From Flavobacteriaceae bacterium (GTDB lineage: Bacteria; Bacteroidota; Bacteroidia; Flavobacteriales; Flavobacteriaceae): 64,000 nt of DNA. Both the position numbers and the translations under genes were made by a program. This document shows positions 51,203-62,612 of the stretch, in pieces. Each line of letters begins with the position of its first letter. Position 1 is the first letter of the stretch. The stretch covers positions 33,093-97,092 of the forward strand of contig JAQXBT010000050.1 in NCBI GenBank assembly GCA_029252265.1, written 5' to 3'. The notes under the pieces were generated by a model. It had not been told where the DNA came from and did no database searches. It saw only the letters and a list, made by a program, of their open reading frames with translations.

Positions 51203-52402
51203 ATGCATGAACCAATTTCACCATTTACAAGAGAACAACTGCTTCCAAAGGAAGAAACTTTAGAGATTTCTAAAGAAAAAGGAGCATTGTTTATTGGAAT
51301 ACCAAAAGAAACATCTTTTCAAGAAAAAAGAGTCTGTCTAACACCCGATGCGGTATCTGCATTGACAAGTAATGGACATCGGGTATTGATTGAATCAGGG
51401 GCCGGTGAAAATGCCTGTTTTGAAGATCATGAATACAGTGAAGCGGGCGCTGAAATTTCCAAAGATCGAGCAAAAGTATTTGCATGTCCAACGATCCTAA
51501 AGGTTGAACCTCCCTCCTTAGAGGAAATCTCAATGTTAAATCCACAAACACTTTTAATTTCTGCACTTCAGTTAAAGATGCAAGATAAAGACTATTTTAA
51601 AAAGCTTGCCGAAAAACGTATCACAGCCTTAGGTTTTGAGTTTATTAGAGATCAAGATGGCGATGTGCCAGCAGTTCGACAATTAAGTGAAATTGCGGGT
51701 TCTGCCTCTATTTTAATAGCGTCCGAAATCATGTCGATCACCAATGAAGGTAACGGGCTTATGTTTGGAAATATTAGCGGGGTTCCTCCGACTGAAGTCG
51801 TTATTATTGGGGCTGGAACCGTTGGTGAATTTGCGGCGCGATCTGCGATAGGATTAGGGGCTAATGTGCGTGTGTTTGATAATTCAATTACAAAACTTCG
51901 CAGCCTCCAAGCCAATATTGGTCGTACAATTTACACCTCTACCATGCAGCCAAAAAATCTTCAGAAAGCTCTCATGCGATGCGATGTTGCTATTGGCGCC
52001 GCAAAAGGAAAAAATAGAGCGCCTATATTGGTGAACGAAGCATTGGTTGAACAAATGAAAACGGGCGCCATCATCATAGACGTTTGTATTGACATGGGCG
52101 GGTGTTTTGAAACAAGTGAAGTCACATCTCATGACAAACCAACCTTTGTGAAGCACGATGTGATTCATTATTGTGTGCCTAATATACCTGCGAGATATGC
52201 TCGAACCTCTTCAGTATCAATTAGTAATATATTCACTCCTTACCTTTTAAAAATTGCTGAAGATGGGGGTATAGAAAATTCTCTTCGATTTGATAAGGGA
52301 TTAAAAAATGGATTGTACTTTTACCACGGCATTTTAACGAATAAATCTGTGGCCGATTGGTTTGATTTAGACTACAGTGATGTTAATCTTTTAATCTTTT
52401 AA
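51203..52402 (+). CDS. Alanine dehydrogenase
   Basis: IGIPKETSFQEKRVCLTPDAV, VIIGAGTVGEFAAR, IIDVCIDMGGCFETS. Confidence 0.92.
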   Translation: MHEPISPFTREQLLPKEETLEISKEKGALFIGIPKETSFQEKRVCLTPDAVSALTSNGHRVLIESGAGENACFEDHEYSEAGAEISKDRAKVFACPTILKVEPPSLEEISMLNPQTLLISALQLKMQDKDYFKKLAEKRITALGFEFIRDQDGDVPAVRQLSEIAGSASILIASEIMSITNEGNGLMFGNISGVPPTEVVIIGAGTVGEFAARSAIGLGANVRVFDNSITKLRSLQANIGRTIYTSTMQPKNLQKALMRCDVAIGAAKGKNRAPILVNEALVEQMKTGAIIIDVCIDMGGCFETSEVTSHDKPTFVKHDVIHYCVPNIPARYARTSSVSISNIFTPYLLKIAEDGGIENSLRFDKGLKNGLYFYHGILTNKSVADWFDLDYSDVNLLIF

Positions 52403-52411
52403 AATTAATAC

Positions 52412-52771
52412 ATGAAAATTGTTCACCGTTTTGGCTTCTACTTAGGAGGCTTTTTTATAGGCTTAGTCTTTTTAATGTTTTTTTTGAGTGGAAAAAAAAC
52501 AAGCTGTGCTTATGGGCCCGATGCACGGGTTTTGAAAAATATTCAAACAAAAAGTATTCAATACTCTGAATCCGTTCAAGAGCAGCTAAATTCTAATAAA
52601 ATTGATACGTTAACGCTGAATTCTATCTTTAAAGGCGCAGATATCAATTTTGGGAAAAGTGACACCAAGTCAGTCCCTTGCAGAACCTATTACGTTGAAA
52701 ATAAAAAGTATGATTTGATTGTTGAAAACTGTGAACGATACGCGCGTTTCAAAACACTGATCATCCATTAG
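52412..52771 (+). CDS. DUF4258-type small membrane protein
   Basis: GFYLGGFFIGLVFLMFFLSGKKTSCAYGPDARVL. Confidence 0.75.
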   Translation: MKIVHRFGFYLGGFFIGLVFLMFFLSGKKTSCAYGPDARVLKNIQTKSIQYSESVQEQLNSNKIDTLTLNSIFKGADINFGKSDTKSVPCRTYYVENKKYDLIVENCERYARFKTLIIH

Positions 52772-53934
52772 ATTTTACGTCGCTTTCTTTCTTTTTTAAT
52801 AAGTGATAACTCTCTGGTTGTTTGTCCGGCCACCGAAGTATTCTCTTCCGCCCGTCTAATTAGGTAGGGCATTACATCCCTTACAGGTCCAAAAGGAACG
52901 TATTTTGCCACGTTGTAACCATGATTTGCCAAATTATAACTAATATGGTCACTCATTCCATAAAGCTGTCCAAACCAAACACGAGGGTCGTTATTTGAAA
53001 TGTTTGATTTTGCCATTAAATCAACAGCCAAGTGAGAACTTTCTTCATTATGAGTTCCAATGAATACTTGAATGGTGTCCAAGTTAGAAAGCATATAAGT
53101 GAGAGTGTCGTTAAAAAGTGTATCTGTCAATGCTTTCGTTTCACAAATTGGCGATTGATATCCTTTCTCGGTGGCTCTCAGGCGTTCTTTTTCCATATAA
53201 GCACCACGCACAATTTTAAACCCAAGATTAAAATTCAATTCTTTTGCTTTGCCATGAATTTTTTTTAGATAATCCAGTCGATCCCAACGGTAAGTTTGCA
53301 AAGTGCTATATACAATCATTGCATCGGTATTGTAGGTTTGCATTAATCCTAAAACCAAATCATCAACTGTGTTTTGAATCCAACTTTCTTCAGCATCAAT
53401 AAGAATTTTAACGTTGTTTAATTTCCCAGATTCACAAACTTTATTAAAGCGGGCGATCACCCGATCCCATTCTTTAGTTTCAGAAGTTGACAATGATTTT
53501 CCTTCACTAATTTTCTGATAAAGGTCAAACCTTCCAAAAGCACTGGGCTTAAAGACCGCAATAGGCATGGCGTCGTTGTTTTTCGAAAATTCAATAAGGT
53601 TTAAGATCGTTTCTAGGGCGAAATCAAATTGATTCTCCTCCCCTTTCCCTTCAACGGAATAATCTAACACACTATATACGCCACTGCTGTACATTTTATC
53701 GATTGTTGGAATACAATCTTGCTCATTAACGCCCCCACAAAAATGATCAAAAACTGTCGATCGAATCAACCCCTCAACAGGGAGATGGGCCTTTATTGCA
53801 AAGTTTGTAGCTGCAGTTCCTATTCGTACCAATGGCTCTATGGAAATCATTTTAAATAGAAAATAGGCACGTTCTAAATCTGAGTCCGATTTTAAATGGA
53901 ACGCTATTTCTGTATTATTGAAATCGATGCTCAT
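52768..53934 (-). CDS. Proline dehydrogenase
   Basis: SVEGKGEE, ILIDAEESW, KIVRGAYMEKER, GTHNEES, FGQLYGMSD. Confidence 0.93.
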   Translation of the reverse strand: MSIDFNNTEIAFHLKSDSDLERAYFLFKMISIEPLVRIGTAATNFAIKAHLPVEGLIRSTVFDHFCGGVNEQDCIPTIDKMYSSGVYSVLDYSVEGKGEENQFDFALETILNLIEFSKNNDAMPIAVFKPSAFGRFDLYQKISEGKSLSTSETKEWDRVIARFNKVCESGKLNNVKILIDAEESWIQNTVDDLVLGLMQTYNTDAMIVYSTLQTYRWDRLDYLKKIHGKAKELNFNLGFKIVRGAYMEKERLRATEKGYQSPICETKALTDTLFNDTLTYMLSNLDTIQVFIGTHNEESSHLAVDLMAKSNISNNDPRVWFGQLYGMSDHISYNLANHGYNVAKYVPFGPVRDVMPYLIRRAEENTSVAGQTTRELSLIKKERKRRKI

Positions 53935-54033
53935 ATAAATTGGTTTTAGTTTCGAACAAATATATTTAATCGGAATTACATTAATTGTAAATTTCTACTT
54001 AATTTTACGTTTTTCATTTTGACTTAATAGTTC

Positions 54034-55101
54034 ATGAACTCGATACCATCCACATCCTATTCAATTCATTTTAACGACCGTTGTTACAAAGAGTTGAATA
54101 CGTATTTAGAAACTTCAAATTTTTCTAAAATATTTATATTGGTTGACTCCAATACACACCTCCATTGTTTGCCTAAATTTTTAGCAAACATTCATGTAGA
54201 AATGGCTTTAGAAATCATTGAAATGGAGGCCGGTGAAATAAACAAAACTTTAGATACATGCACTCAAATCTGGCACAGTTTATCGGATTTAGATGGTGAC
54301 CGGAAATCACTTATCATCAATTTGGGTGGTGGTGTTGTGACCGATTTAGGCGGATTTGTAGCGTCTACATTCAAACGAGGCGTATCATTTGTCAATGTTC
54401 CTACCTCGCTCCTAGCGATGGTTGATGCTTCTGTTGGCGGAAAAACAGGGGTTGATTTAGGAACGATTAAAAATCAAATCGGAGTTATTAATTTTAGTGA
54501 TATGGTGCTTGTAGATCCTTCATTTCTAGAAACACTCCCTAAAGAAGAAATGCGATCTGGGTTGGCTGAAATGTTAAAGCATGGATTGATTAAAAATGCC
54601 GATTATTGGAACCGACTCTGTGATTTAAAAGAGCTGAATATCTCAGATTTAGAAGGCTTGATTCACGAATCGATTACCCTAAAAAATGAAGTCGTAAAAC
54701 GAGATCCGAATGAACAAGGCGAACGAAAACAACTAAATTACGGACATACCTTAGGGCATGCGATCGAATCGTATTGCTTGGATAATGACAACTTAAAAAC
54801 ATTGTTGCACGGCGAGGCAATTGCCGCTGGAATGATTATGGAAGGGTACCTATCTCATAAAACTTGTGGATTGTCGGAAGCAGAACTCCTTCAAATAAAA
54901 AACACTTTTAAAGCCATTTATGGTTCAGTCGATTTTTCTAAAAACGACAAAAGCTCAATAATTGAGCTTTTGAAATATGATAAAAAGAATTCTCACGGGC
55001 AAATTAAATATGCGCTGTTAGAATCTATTGGATCGTGTCTGGTTGATGTAATTGTTGAAGATCATTTGATAGACGAAGCATTTAAATACTACGCATCCTA
55101 A
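54034..55101 (+). CDS. aroB: 3-dehydroquinate synthase
   Basis: INLGGGVVTDLGGFVASTFKRGVSFVNVPTSLLAMVDASVGGKTGVD. Confidence 0.96.
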   Translation: MNSIPSTSYSIHFNDRCYKELNTYLETSNFSKIFILVDSNTHLHCLPKFLANIHVEMALEIIEMEAGEINKTLDTCTQIWHSLSDLDGDRKSLIINLGGGVVTDLGGFVASTFKRGVSFVNVPTSLLAMVDASVGGKTGVDLGTIKNQIGVINFSDMVLVDPSFLETLPKEEMRSGLAEMLKHGLIKNADYWNRLCDLKELNISDLEGLIHESITLKNEVVKRDPNEQGERKQLNYGHTLGHAIESYCLDNDNLKTLLHGEAIAAGMIMEGYLSHKTCGLSEAELLQIKNTFKAIYGSVDFSKNDKSSIIELLKYDKKNSHGQIKYALLESIGSCLVDVIVEDHLIDEAFKYYAS

Positions 55102-55112
55102 TAAGCCACTAA

Positions 55113-55592
55113 TTACATATCATTAAAGATCGAATGCATCAAACGTTTCTTGTCGTTGATACTTTCTTCTAATGAAATCATCGTTTCTGTTCTGTACACC
55201 CCTTCAATTTCATCTAACTTAAAGATAATTTCTTTGGCATGTGTGGTGCTTTTTGCACGGATTTTACAGAAAATATTGAATTTTCCTGTTGTAATGTGCG
55301 CAACGGTTACATGAGGAATTTCATAAATTCGCTCTAATACAAATTTTGTTTGAGATGTGTTTTGTAAAAAAACACCTACATAGGCAATAAAAGAATATCC
55401 TAATTTCTGATAATCTATGGTTAAAGAGGACCCTTTAATTATTTTGGCATCTTCCATTTTTTTCACTCTAACGTGAACTGTACCAGCAGAAATTAATAAT
55501 TTTTTTGCGATATCTGTGAATGGAACACGGGTGTTGTCAATCAGCATATCTAATATTTGGTGATCGATTTCGTCTAGTTTTACTTTAGCCAC
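55113..55592 (-). CDS. Lrp/AsnC family transcriptional regulator
   Basis: LDEIDHQILDMLIDNTRVPFTDIAKKLLISAGTVHVRVKKME. Confidence 0.93.
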   Translation of the reverse strand: MAKVKLDEIDHQILDMLIDNTRVPFTDIAKKLLISAGTVHVRVKKMEDAKIIKGSSLTIDYQKLGYSFIAYVGVFLQNTSQTKFVLERIYEIPHVTVAHITTGKFNIFCKIRAKSTTHAKEIIFKLDEIEGVYRTETMISLEESINDKKRLMHSIFNDM

Positions 55593-55663
55593 TTTGCTTA
55601 TATTTATTGGTTAATTTTCAATGTTTTAGCAAATTTACTAAATTTTATACAATTAAATATCTC

Positions 55664-56830
55664 TTATGTTAAATTATCATTAACCAAAAGTGATGTTTCC
55701 ATTAAATCTATCAATAAGAAATCGATTTCGTAACTTTCTGATAACACGTCAAAATCGGGGTGGGACACTTGCTTAAAATGAGCATTAATCTCTAAATGAC
55801 CGTATTTTTCATTCAAATCTCCTATGAGAACAATTTTTGGTCTGAATTTAATTTGTCCGTTTTCTAACACTTCAGTGTACTGAACGGCGATGTCGCAACT
55901 CTTTTTGGGGGTCTCTAAATCAAGAACCGCATTTCTAATAATAACATCGTTAAACAATTTTCCGTTTTCAGGAATATCAAAGTATGGCTTAAATTTTTCT
56001 CCAGTAACTTCATGATTTGAAATATAATCAAGAGCACTCACAAGCGCTAGGGCAAGATATTTTCGCGTTTCTTCTCTGTTGTAATCCTTTGGGTAGTGCC
56101 CTGCTTCAAATAAGACTGTTGGCACGCCATCGCTTTGAAAGGAATCGCCTACACAGTTTGAATTAAACCCATCATCATAGCGCCCAATTTGATTCGGTAA
56201 AAACGACTGTAGTGTCTGGTTCATATTCTGAATCACTTCCATAGCCTTTTGGCGCGTACTCGTTAATGAGCGTTCTTCGTCTTCTGAAGGCGATAGAAAA
56301 CTCACTACTGCAGAGTTATTGGTTTTTCCAGCACTGAAAATGGTGCGTTGTCCGTGCATATTGAAACAAAAATGTGGATTAAAATCCTCAAACACATCTC
56401 TTAAAATTTTGCTTTCACATTGACTTACCTTTTTGGCATCTCTATTTAGATCAACTTGATTTGCATTGACCCGCGTGTAGGCTTTTGCTCCATCCGGATT
56501 AAGTATTGGGATCACATAGAGTGTGCAAGCGTCTAAGAGAGGCTTACAGCTGTCTAATTCCAAGTAATTAAACAAATCAAAGAGTGCTTTAGTGGTCGTG
56601 CTTTCGTTTCCGTGCATTTGCGACCAAATCAAAATTCTTTTAGAACCCGTCCCAATTTGAAGTCCATGAATTGGAAGTCCAGCTTCTGAAGTCCCCAGAA
56701 CAGTTTGATTAAATTGGTTTGATATTGATTTCAATAATGGCTCAATATGAGAATTTGTAACATAGCGATCCCTCAAAGCAACGGCTTTTAAGGATTGATA
56801 CTGTGATAAAAAAGAAGATATGTCTAACAT
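55664..56830 (-). CDS. M14 family zinc carboxypeptidase
   Basis: ILIWSQMHGNESTTTKA, NPDGAKAYTRVNANQVDLNRDAK, VLFEAGHYP. Confidence 0.9.
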   Translation of the reverse strand: MLDISSFLSQYQSLKAVALRDRYVTNSHIEPLLKSISNQFNQTVLGTSEAGLPIHGLQIGTGSKRILIWSQMHGNESTTTKALFDLFNYLELDSCKPLLDACTLYVIPILNPDGAKAYTRVNANQVDLNRDAKKVSQCESKILRDVFEDFNPHFCFNMHGQRTIFSAGKTNNSAVVSFLSPSEDEERSLTSTRQKAMEVIQNMNQTLQSFLPNQIGRYDDGFNSNCVGDSFQSDGVPTVLFEAGHYPKDYNREETRKYLALALVSALDYISNHEVTGEKFKPYFDIPENGKLFNDVIIRNAVLDLETPKKSCDIAVQYTEVLENGQIKFRPKIVLIGDLNEKYGHLEINAHFKQVSHPDFDVLSESYEIDFLLIDLMETSLLVNDNLT

Positions 56831-56847
56831 GTGTAATTTAATAATTT

Positions 56848-57122
56848 TACAAAAGTAAACATTCTTATATTTACATTTGTAAACAGATTAAATTTGATTT
56901 GTTTCACAAAAGTATACATTGCCATTGGGTAAATCACTACCTATAACTCGATAGTTACTAAAGGTGGATTAATAAGTGTTTAAAACAATATAAATCAGTA
57001 TTTTACGTGAATTACTTAAAGTTTTAGTTTGTGTTATTTAGCATCTATTTATCTCTGTACTTGCGTAATTCGATACATTGTGTTACATTTGTAAACGCCT
57101 ATCTAATTCTACATATGTAAAC
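56848..57122. promoter_or_regulatory. Cluster of TTTACA-N2-TGTAAA-like palindromes in divergent intergenic region
   Basis: TTTACAAAAGTAAAC (~56847-56860), TTTACATTTGTAAAC (56870-56884), TTACATTTGTAAAC (57083-57096), TACATATGTAAAC (57110-57122). Confidence 0.65.
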
Positions 57123-57123
57123 A

Positions 57124-57510
57124 ATGATAAACACTACGGAATTTAATACTCGACTCAAAAAAATCCTTGATTATTATGGATTATCGGCTTCAGCTTTTGC
57201 AGAAGTCATCACGGTTCAACGCTCTAGTATTTCTCACATATTGAGTGGGCGAAACAAACCAAGCTTAGACTTTATCACCAAAGTTCTAAATGCATTTCCC
57301 GAAATTGACCTCCTATGGCTTTTAAGCGGCGTAGGAGATTTTCCTAAAAATACCACGCCCCCACTTCCCAAAACCGAAAAATCTCAAGTATTAGCAAAAT
57401 CTACGAACCCTGTAGCAGCAATTTCGAATGGCGATGAACTAATTGAACGAATCGTTATATTTTATAAAGACGGTAGTTTTAAGAATTATGCGATGAATCC
57501 GTTTAAATAA
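57124..57510 (+). CDS. XRE-family helix-turn-helix regulator
   Basis: LKKILDYYGLSASAFAEVITVQRSSISHILSGRNKPSLDFITKVLNAFP. Confidence 0.9.
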   Translation: MINTTEFNTRLKKILDYYGLSASAFAEVITVQRSSISHILSGRNKPSLDFITKVLNAFPEIDLLWLLSGVGDFPKNTTPPLPKTEKSQVLAKSTNPVAAISNGDELIERIVIFYKDGSFKNYAMNPFK

Positions 57511-57545
57511 TTTAAATTACTAGATCTCTTTTGTATGTTTGTCGT

Positions 57546-57917
57546 ATGAAATATTTAATCCTATGTAGTGCGCTGTTACTTGTTCAAAGTTGTTATAACA
57601 TTGAGAGAAACTGTAATGATTTTAAAACCGGAAATTTTGAGAGTGAAATCACAATTGACGGAACGCTTTATAAGTCCACTTTTTCTAGAACGTTTAAACT
57701 ACAGATTGAAGAGTTTAACGGCGTTATAGACTCTTCTTACGTCCGTTGGATCAATGATTGTGAGATGGTTTTTAAAACGATTCGTCCTAAAAATCGTGCG
57801 GAGAAAAAAGACATTCACCTAAAAATATTAACAACTACATCAAAGGGCTATAAATTTGAATATGGCTATGTTGGAGATACTAACAAACAAATTGGAGACG
57901 CAAAAAGGATCGATTAA
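57546..57917 (+). CDS. Small lipoprotein of unknown function
   Basis: MKYLILCSALLLVQSC lipobox; start at 57546 rather than TTG 57531. Confidence 0.75.
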   Translation: MKYLILCSALLLVQSCYNIERNCNDFKTGNFESEITIDGTLYKSTFSRTFKLQIEEFNGVIDSSYVRWINDCEMVFKTIRPKNRAEKKDIHLKILTTTSKGYKFEYGYVGDTNKQIGDAKRID

Positions 57918-60622
57918 AACATTGTGATCTGTCCTTCATCATTAACATCGTGATCTGGTTCAGATGATTTCGGTTTTACAGCACCGTCACTTTTCTGAGT
58001 AGTTTTCTCTGAATCGGTAGAGGATGACTCGGAAACAATCACATCAGTAGGAGTGCTTGACTGAGCGATCACTTCCTCTCCAACTACATCTATTTCTTCT
58101 GCAGGAGTATTAACAGGCTCTTCATAAGGCAAGGGATCTAAGAGATCAATTTGATTGACCTTTAATTTAGTCAGTTGATTTCCTAAAGCCGACATTCCCT
58201 TCACACTAATAAACTGCTCAAAGTCGATGATTTGATCTTCACGACGGTCTTTACCTCGATCTTTAGCAAACGATACTTTGGCAACAGGGCGCCAATCGGT
58301 AGAGACAATTTCTAGAGTGCTCGACGCATGCTCAGAAATAAACGTATCTTCTCGGCTTTCGTTTTCAATTAAAAAACGCTTTACATAATATTTTTCTTTA
58401 TCACCGTCAAAGTAAATAGCAGATATCGGTTTATTAGGAATCCATTTTTCCAATACAATCATATCATCTTCAAAATGAGCTGTAATTTCTGGAATGATTG
58501 TTTTGACTATCCCTGATTGAGTGATTACCAAAATACGGTCTTCACCTCTAAACTCCCCCACTAATTCACCACGTCCATCGACATTGATGCGCTGAATGGT
58601 ATCATCAAACCATATTTTTCGCGGTTTAAGTGTACTGACTCCCTTTTCTTTGAGTTCAATCCGCTTGATAGCGTGTTTGGTGACTAAATTTCCTTTGGAC
58701 ACCCGTCCTTTTATAATGACATCGGCAAAATCGATGTCCCATTTTAGTTTTTTTACACTTCCAACTTGGCGCAATAGCACCGAAACAACTTCACCTTCTC
58801 CATTTGGATTGGCAGAAAAATACCACAGATCAGACCCTGCTTTTCCATTCGTCAAATCATATTCGCGATCTCGAGTGACCCCGGTCACCGCAAAACGTTT
58901 AATATAAGACGCACCGCCCTTTCCATCTTTATAAATCATGTTATAAATGGTCCGCTTGTCTTTCTTTTTGAAAACAGCCACATGAATGATGTCTTTTCCA
59001 ATAAAGGTTTTGCTATCAACCTTTGTAATCATCAACTTACCTTCTTTTGTAAAAACGATGATGTCGTCAATATCACTACAATCACCAACATATTCATCAC
59101 GCTTTAAGCCTGTACCAACAAACCCTTCTTCTCTATTAACATAGAGTTTTGTGTTTCTAATAATAACCTTCGTCGCATCTACATCACCAAATGTTTTGAT
59201 TTCAGTCTTACGTTCTTTTCCAGCACCATATTCTGATTTTAAGCGTTTAAAATAATCAATCGCATAGGTAATCAGATTGGCTAAATAGCCCTTAGTTTCA
59301 GCAATTTGATCTTCGAGAGCATCTATTTTTTGTTGCGCTTTATCAATGTCAAACTTAGAAATTCTCTTAATTCGAATCTCAGTTAACCTAGTGATGTCTT
59401 CTTCGGTAATCGTACGCTTTAAATGTTTGATATGCGGCTGAAGCCCTTTGTCAATAGCGCTGATCACACCTGGCCAAGTCTCTTCTTCCTCTATATCACG
59501 ATAGATTCTGTTTTGTATAAAAATACGTTCTAAAGATGCAAAATGCCATTGTTCTTCAAACTCACCTAACTTAATTTCTAACTCTTGTTTTAATAATTCG
59601 ACCGTATGATCTGTAGAACGTCGTAACATTTCAGTCACTCCAACAAACAAAGGCTTGTTATCTTCAATCACACATCCCAATGGAGAAATAGCGGTTTCAC
59701 AAGATGTAAACGCAAATAAAGCATCGATCGTTTTGTCTGGTGAAATCCCTGCTGGTAAATGCACTAATATTTCAACCTCAGCAGCAGTATTATCTTCAAT
59801 TTTCTTAATTCTAATTTTACTTTTCTCATTTGCTTTAAGTATAGAATCAATCAAAGAAGACGTTGTGGTTCCAAAGGGTACTTCGGAAATCACCAACGTA
59901 TTTTTGTTAAGCTGCGAGATTTTGGCTCGACACCGCACACGTCCACCTCTTAACCCGTCGTTATAATTAGTGAAATCGGCCACACCTCCGGTTGCAAAAT
60001 CTGGAAAGATCGTAAATCGTTTCCCTTGAAGGTGCTTTATTGAAGCTTCAATAAGTTCAATGAAATTATGAGGTAATACTTTTGTTGAAAGTCCAACCGC
60101 AATTCCCTCCGCCCCTTGCGCTAATAATAACGGGAACATGACAGGAAGGTTTATTGGTTCTTTACGACGGCCATCATAAGACGATTGCCATTCGGTGATC
60201 TTTGGGTTAAATACAACGTCTAATGCAAATTTAGAAAGCCGCGCTTCAATATATCTTGAGGCTGCTGCTCTATCACCCGTAAGGACGTTTCCCCAGTTTC
60301 CTTGCGCATCAATTAGTAAATCTTTTTGACCAATCTGAACCATAGCATCAGCAATACTAGCATCGCCGTGTGGGTGGTACTGCATGGTATGCCCAACAAT
60401 ATTTGCAACTTTATTATAGCGGCCGTCATCCAAGTCTTTCATGGAATGTAAAATCCGGCGCTGAACGGGTTTAAATCCGTCTTCAATTGCAGGGACTGCA
60501 CGTTCTAAAATAACATAGGACGCATAGTCTAAGAACCAATCTTTAAACATCCCCGTAACGCGAGTAATTGTTTCTTGATTGTCCGTATTCTCATGGATTA
60601 GATCATCGTTTTCTTCTATCAT
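57914..60622 (-). CDS. parC: DNA topoisomerase IV subunit A (GyrA/ParC type)
   Basis: [49 protein letters not shown]. Confidence 0.93.
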   Translation of the reverse strand: MIEENDDLIHENTDNQETITRVTGMFKDWFLDYASYVILERAVPAIEDGFKPVQRRILHSMKDLDDGRYNKVANIVGHTMQYHPHGDASIADAMVQIGQKDLLIDAQGNWGNVLTGDRAAASRYIEARLSKFALDVVFNPKITEWQSSYDGRRKEPINLPVMFPLLLAQGAEGIAVGLSTKVLPHNFIELIEASIKHLQGKRFTIFPDFATGGVADFTNYNDGLRGGRVRCRAKISQLNKNTLVISEVPFGTTTSSLIDSILKANEKSKIRIKKIEDNTAAEVEILVHLPAGISPDKTIDALFAFTSCETAISPLGCVIEDNKPLFVGVTEMLRRSTDHTVELLKQELEIKLGEFEEQWHFASLERIFIQNRIYRDIEEEETWPGVISAIDKGLQPHIKHLKRTITEEDITRLTEIRIKRISKFDIDKAQQKIDALEDQIAETKGYLANLITYAIDYFKRLKSEYGAGKERKTEIKTFGDVDATKVIIRNTKLYVNREEGFVGTGLKRDEYVGDCSDIDDIIVFTKEGKLMITKVDSKTFIGKDIIHVAVFKKKDKRTIYNMIYKDGKGGASYIKRFAVTGVTRDREYDLTNGKAGSDLWYFSANPNGEGEVVSVLLRQVGSVKKLKWDIDFADVIIKGRVSKGNLVTKHAIKRIELKEKGVSTLKPRKIWFDDTIQRINVDGRGELVGEFRGEDRILVITQSGIVKTIIPEITAHFEDDMIVLEKWIPNKPISAIYFDGDKEKYYVKRFLIENESREDTFISEHASSTLEIVSTDWRPVAKVSFAKDRGKDRREDQIIDFEQFISVKGMSALGNQLTKLKVNQIDLLDPLPYEEPVNTPAEEIDVVGEEVIAQSSTPTDVIVSESSSTDSEKTTQKSDGAVKPKSSEPDHDVNDEGQITMF

Positions 60623-62478
60623 ACCTCTTCTTCGATAATATCTAATTCTACTTTTAGATTTTCAATAATAAATTTTTGACGGTCTGGTGTGTTTTTACCC
60701 ATATAAAACTGAAGCAACGAATCAATAGTCATGTCAGCATCCAACATCACAGGATCGAGTCGAATATCTTCTCCAATAAAATATTTAAATTCGTTTGGTG
60801 AGATTTCTCCTAATCCCTTAAATCGTGTGATTTCTGGTTTAGGTTTTAATTTTTGAACGGCATCTCTTCGTTCTTGTTCCGAATAGCAATAAATCGTTTC
60901 TTTTTTATTTCGCACTCTAAATAATGGGGTTTGTAATATATAGAGATGGCCTTCTTTAATAATTTCTGGGAAAAATTGAAGGAAAAAGGTAATTAACAGT
61001 AAGCGAATGTGCATTCCATCGACATCGGCATCGGTCGCAATCACAATGTTGTTATACCTTAAATCCTCAATGGATTCTTCAATATTTAATGCGGCCTGAA
61101 GTAAATTAAACTCCTCATTTTCATACACAATTTTCTTGGTTAACCCATAACAATTCAACGGCTTTCCTTTTAAACTAAAAACGGCTTGTGTATTCACGTC
61201 TCTTGATTTGGTAATACTACCAGATGCAGAGTCCCCCTCTGTTATAAAAAGAGTTGATTCTAAATTACGTCCATTTTTGATATCTCCAAAATGTACACGA
61301 CAGTCTCTTAGTTTTTTATTATGTAAGCTTGATTTTTTTGCGCGATCTCTTGCAATTTTTCGAATGCCTGATAACTCTTTTCGCTCGCGTTCGGCTTGCA
61401 AAATTTTTCGTTGGATGGCTTCCGCCGTATCGGGATTTTTATGCAAATAATTATCTAACTTCGTTTTTAAAAAGTCATTAATAAAAGTTCGAACCGTTGG
61501 AAGTTCGCCACCCATATCGGTAGATCCCAATTTAGTTTTTGTTTGACTTTCAAATACAGGCTCCATAACTTTGATCGCAATGGCGGATATAACTGATTTT
61601 CGAATGTCGGATGCATCGTAGTTTTTTCCATAAAACTCACGAATTGTTTTTACCAAAGCTTCTCTAAAGGCTGCTAAATGCGTCCCTCCTTGCGTGGTAT
61701 TTTGCCCATTGACAAACGAATGGTACTCCTCGCTGTATTGGGTTTTACTGTGTGTAATAGCAACTTCTATATCTTCAGCTCTCAGATGTATGATTGGATA
61801 CGTCATATCTGTAGCATTCGTATTATCTTCTAAAAGATCTTTTAAACCGTTTTCACTAAAATATTTTTCACCATTAAATAATATAGTAAGTCCTGGATTT
61901 AAATACACGTAGTATTTAAGCATCCGTGCTACATATTCATTTCTGTATTTATAATTTTTAAAGATGGCTTCGTCGGGTACAAATGAGACTTTCGTTCCTT
62001 TGCGACGGGTAGTGTCATCTAATAAATCTTGATGATTTAAAACTCCCGATGAAAATTCTGCAGAAGCTGATTTCCCATCTCTGGTTGATTCCACTCTAAA
62101 AAAGGAGGACAAAGCATTAACTGCTTTGGTTCCAACCCCATTCAGTCCAACTGATTTTTTAAAGGCTTTGGAATCATATTTACCTCCGGTGTTCATCTTA
62201 GAAACTACATCGACCACTTTCCCTAAAGGAATTCCACGTCCATAATCACGCACAATGACTTTTGTTCCTTGAATGGAAATTTCAATTGTTTTTCCAGCCC
62301 CCATCACAAACTCATCGATCGAGTTGTCTAAAACTTCTTTTAATAGAATATAGATACCATCATCGGCCGAAGAACCATCGCCAAGTTTTCCAATATACAT
62401 TCCAGGACGCATACGAATATGCTCCTTCCAATCGAGGGATCTAATATTATCTTCTGTGTAATCTGAATTTTGACTCAT
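60619..62478 (-). CDS. parE: DNA topoisomerase IV subunit B (GyrB/ParE type)
   Basis: [49 protein letters not shown]. Confidence 0.95.
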   Translation of the reverse strand: MSQNSDYTEDNIRSLDWKEHIRMRPGMYIGKLGDGSSADDGIYILLKEVLDNSIDEFVMGAGKTIEISIQGTKVIVRDYGRGIPLGKVVDVVSKMNTGGKYDSKAFKKSVGLNGVGTKAVNALSSFFRVESTRDGKSASAEFSSGVLNHQDLLDDTTRRKGTKVSFVPDEAIFKNYKYRNEYVARMLKYYVYLNPGLTILFNGEKYFSENGLKDLLEDNTNATDMTYPIIHLRAEDIEVAITHSKTQYSEEYHSFVNGQNTTQGGTHLAAFREALVKTIREFYGKNYDASDIRKSVISAIAIKVMEPVFESQTKTKLGSTDMGGELPTVRTFINDFLKTKLDNYLHKNPDTAEAIQRKILQAERERKELSGIRKIARDRAKKSSLHNKKLRDCRVHFGDIKNGRNLESTLFITEGDSASGSITKSRDVNTQAVFSLKGKPLNCYGLTKKIVYENEEFNLLQAALNIEESIEDLRYNNIVIATDADVDGMHIRLLLITFFLQFFPEIIKEGHLYILQTPLFRVRNKKETIYCYSEQERRDAVQKLKPKPEITRFKGLGEISPNEFKYFIGEDIRLDPVMLDADMTIDSLLQFYMGKNTPDRQKFIIENLKVELDIIEEEV

Positions 62479-62554
62479 AAAGTGTTTCGCGACAGGACGC
62501 TAATATAGCACATCAGTATAAAAAATGAAACCTTTAAAACACAAATTAATTAAC

Positions 62555-62585
62555 AAAAAAAAACCAATGTTGTTGAGAACATTGG
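62555..62585 (-). terminator. Intrinsic terminator after ychF
   Basis: Minus strand CCAATGTT-CTCAAC-AACATTGGTTTTTTTT. Confidence 0.85.
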
Positions 62586-62612
62586 CTTTCAATTTATTAG
62601 TTGATATTTTTT

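Noticed and set aside
57531-57545. Upstream TTG start (MYVCR) for the small lipoprotein
   Set aside because: ATG at 57546 gives a normal signal peptide, and TATGTTTG at 57534-57541 looks like a -7 element instead.
58596-59966. Two plus-strand 103-aa ORFs antisense to parC
   Set aside because: Shadow frames opposite topoisomerase IV.
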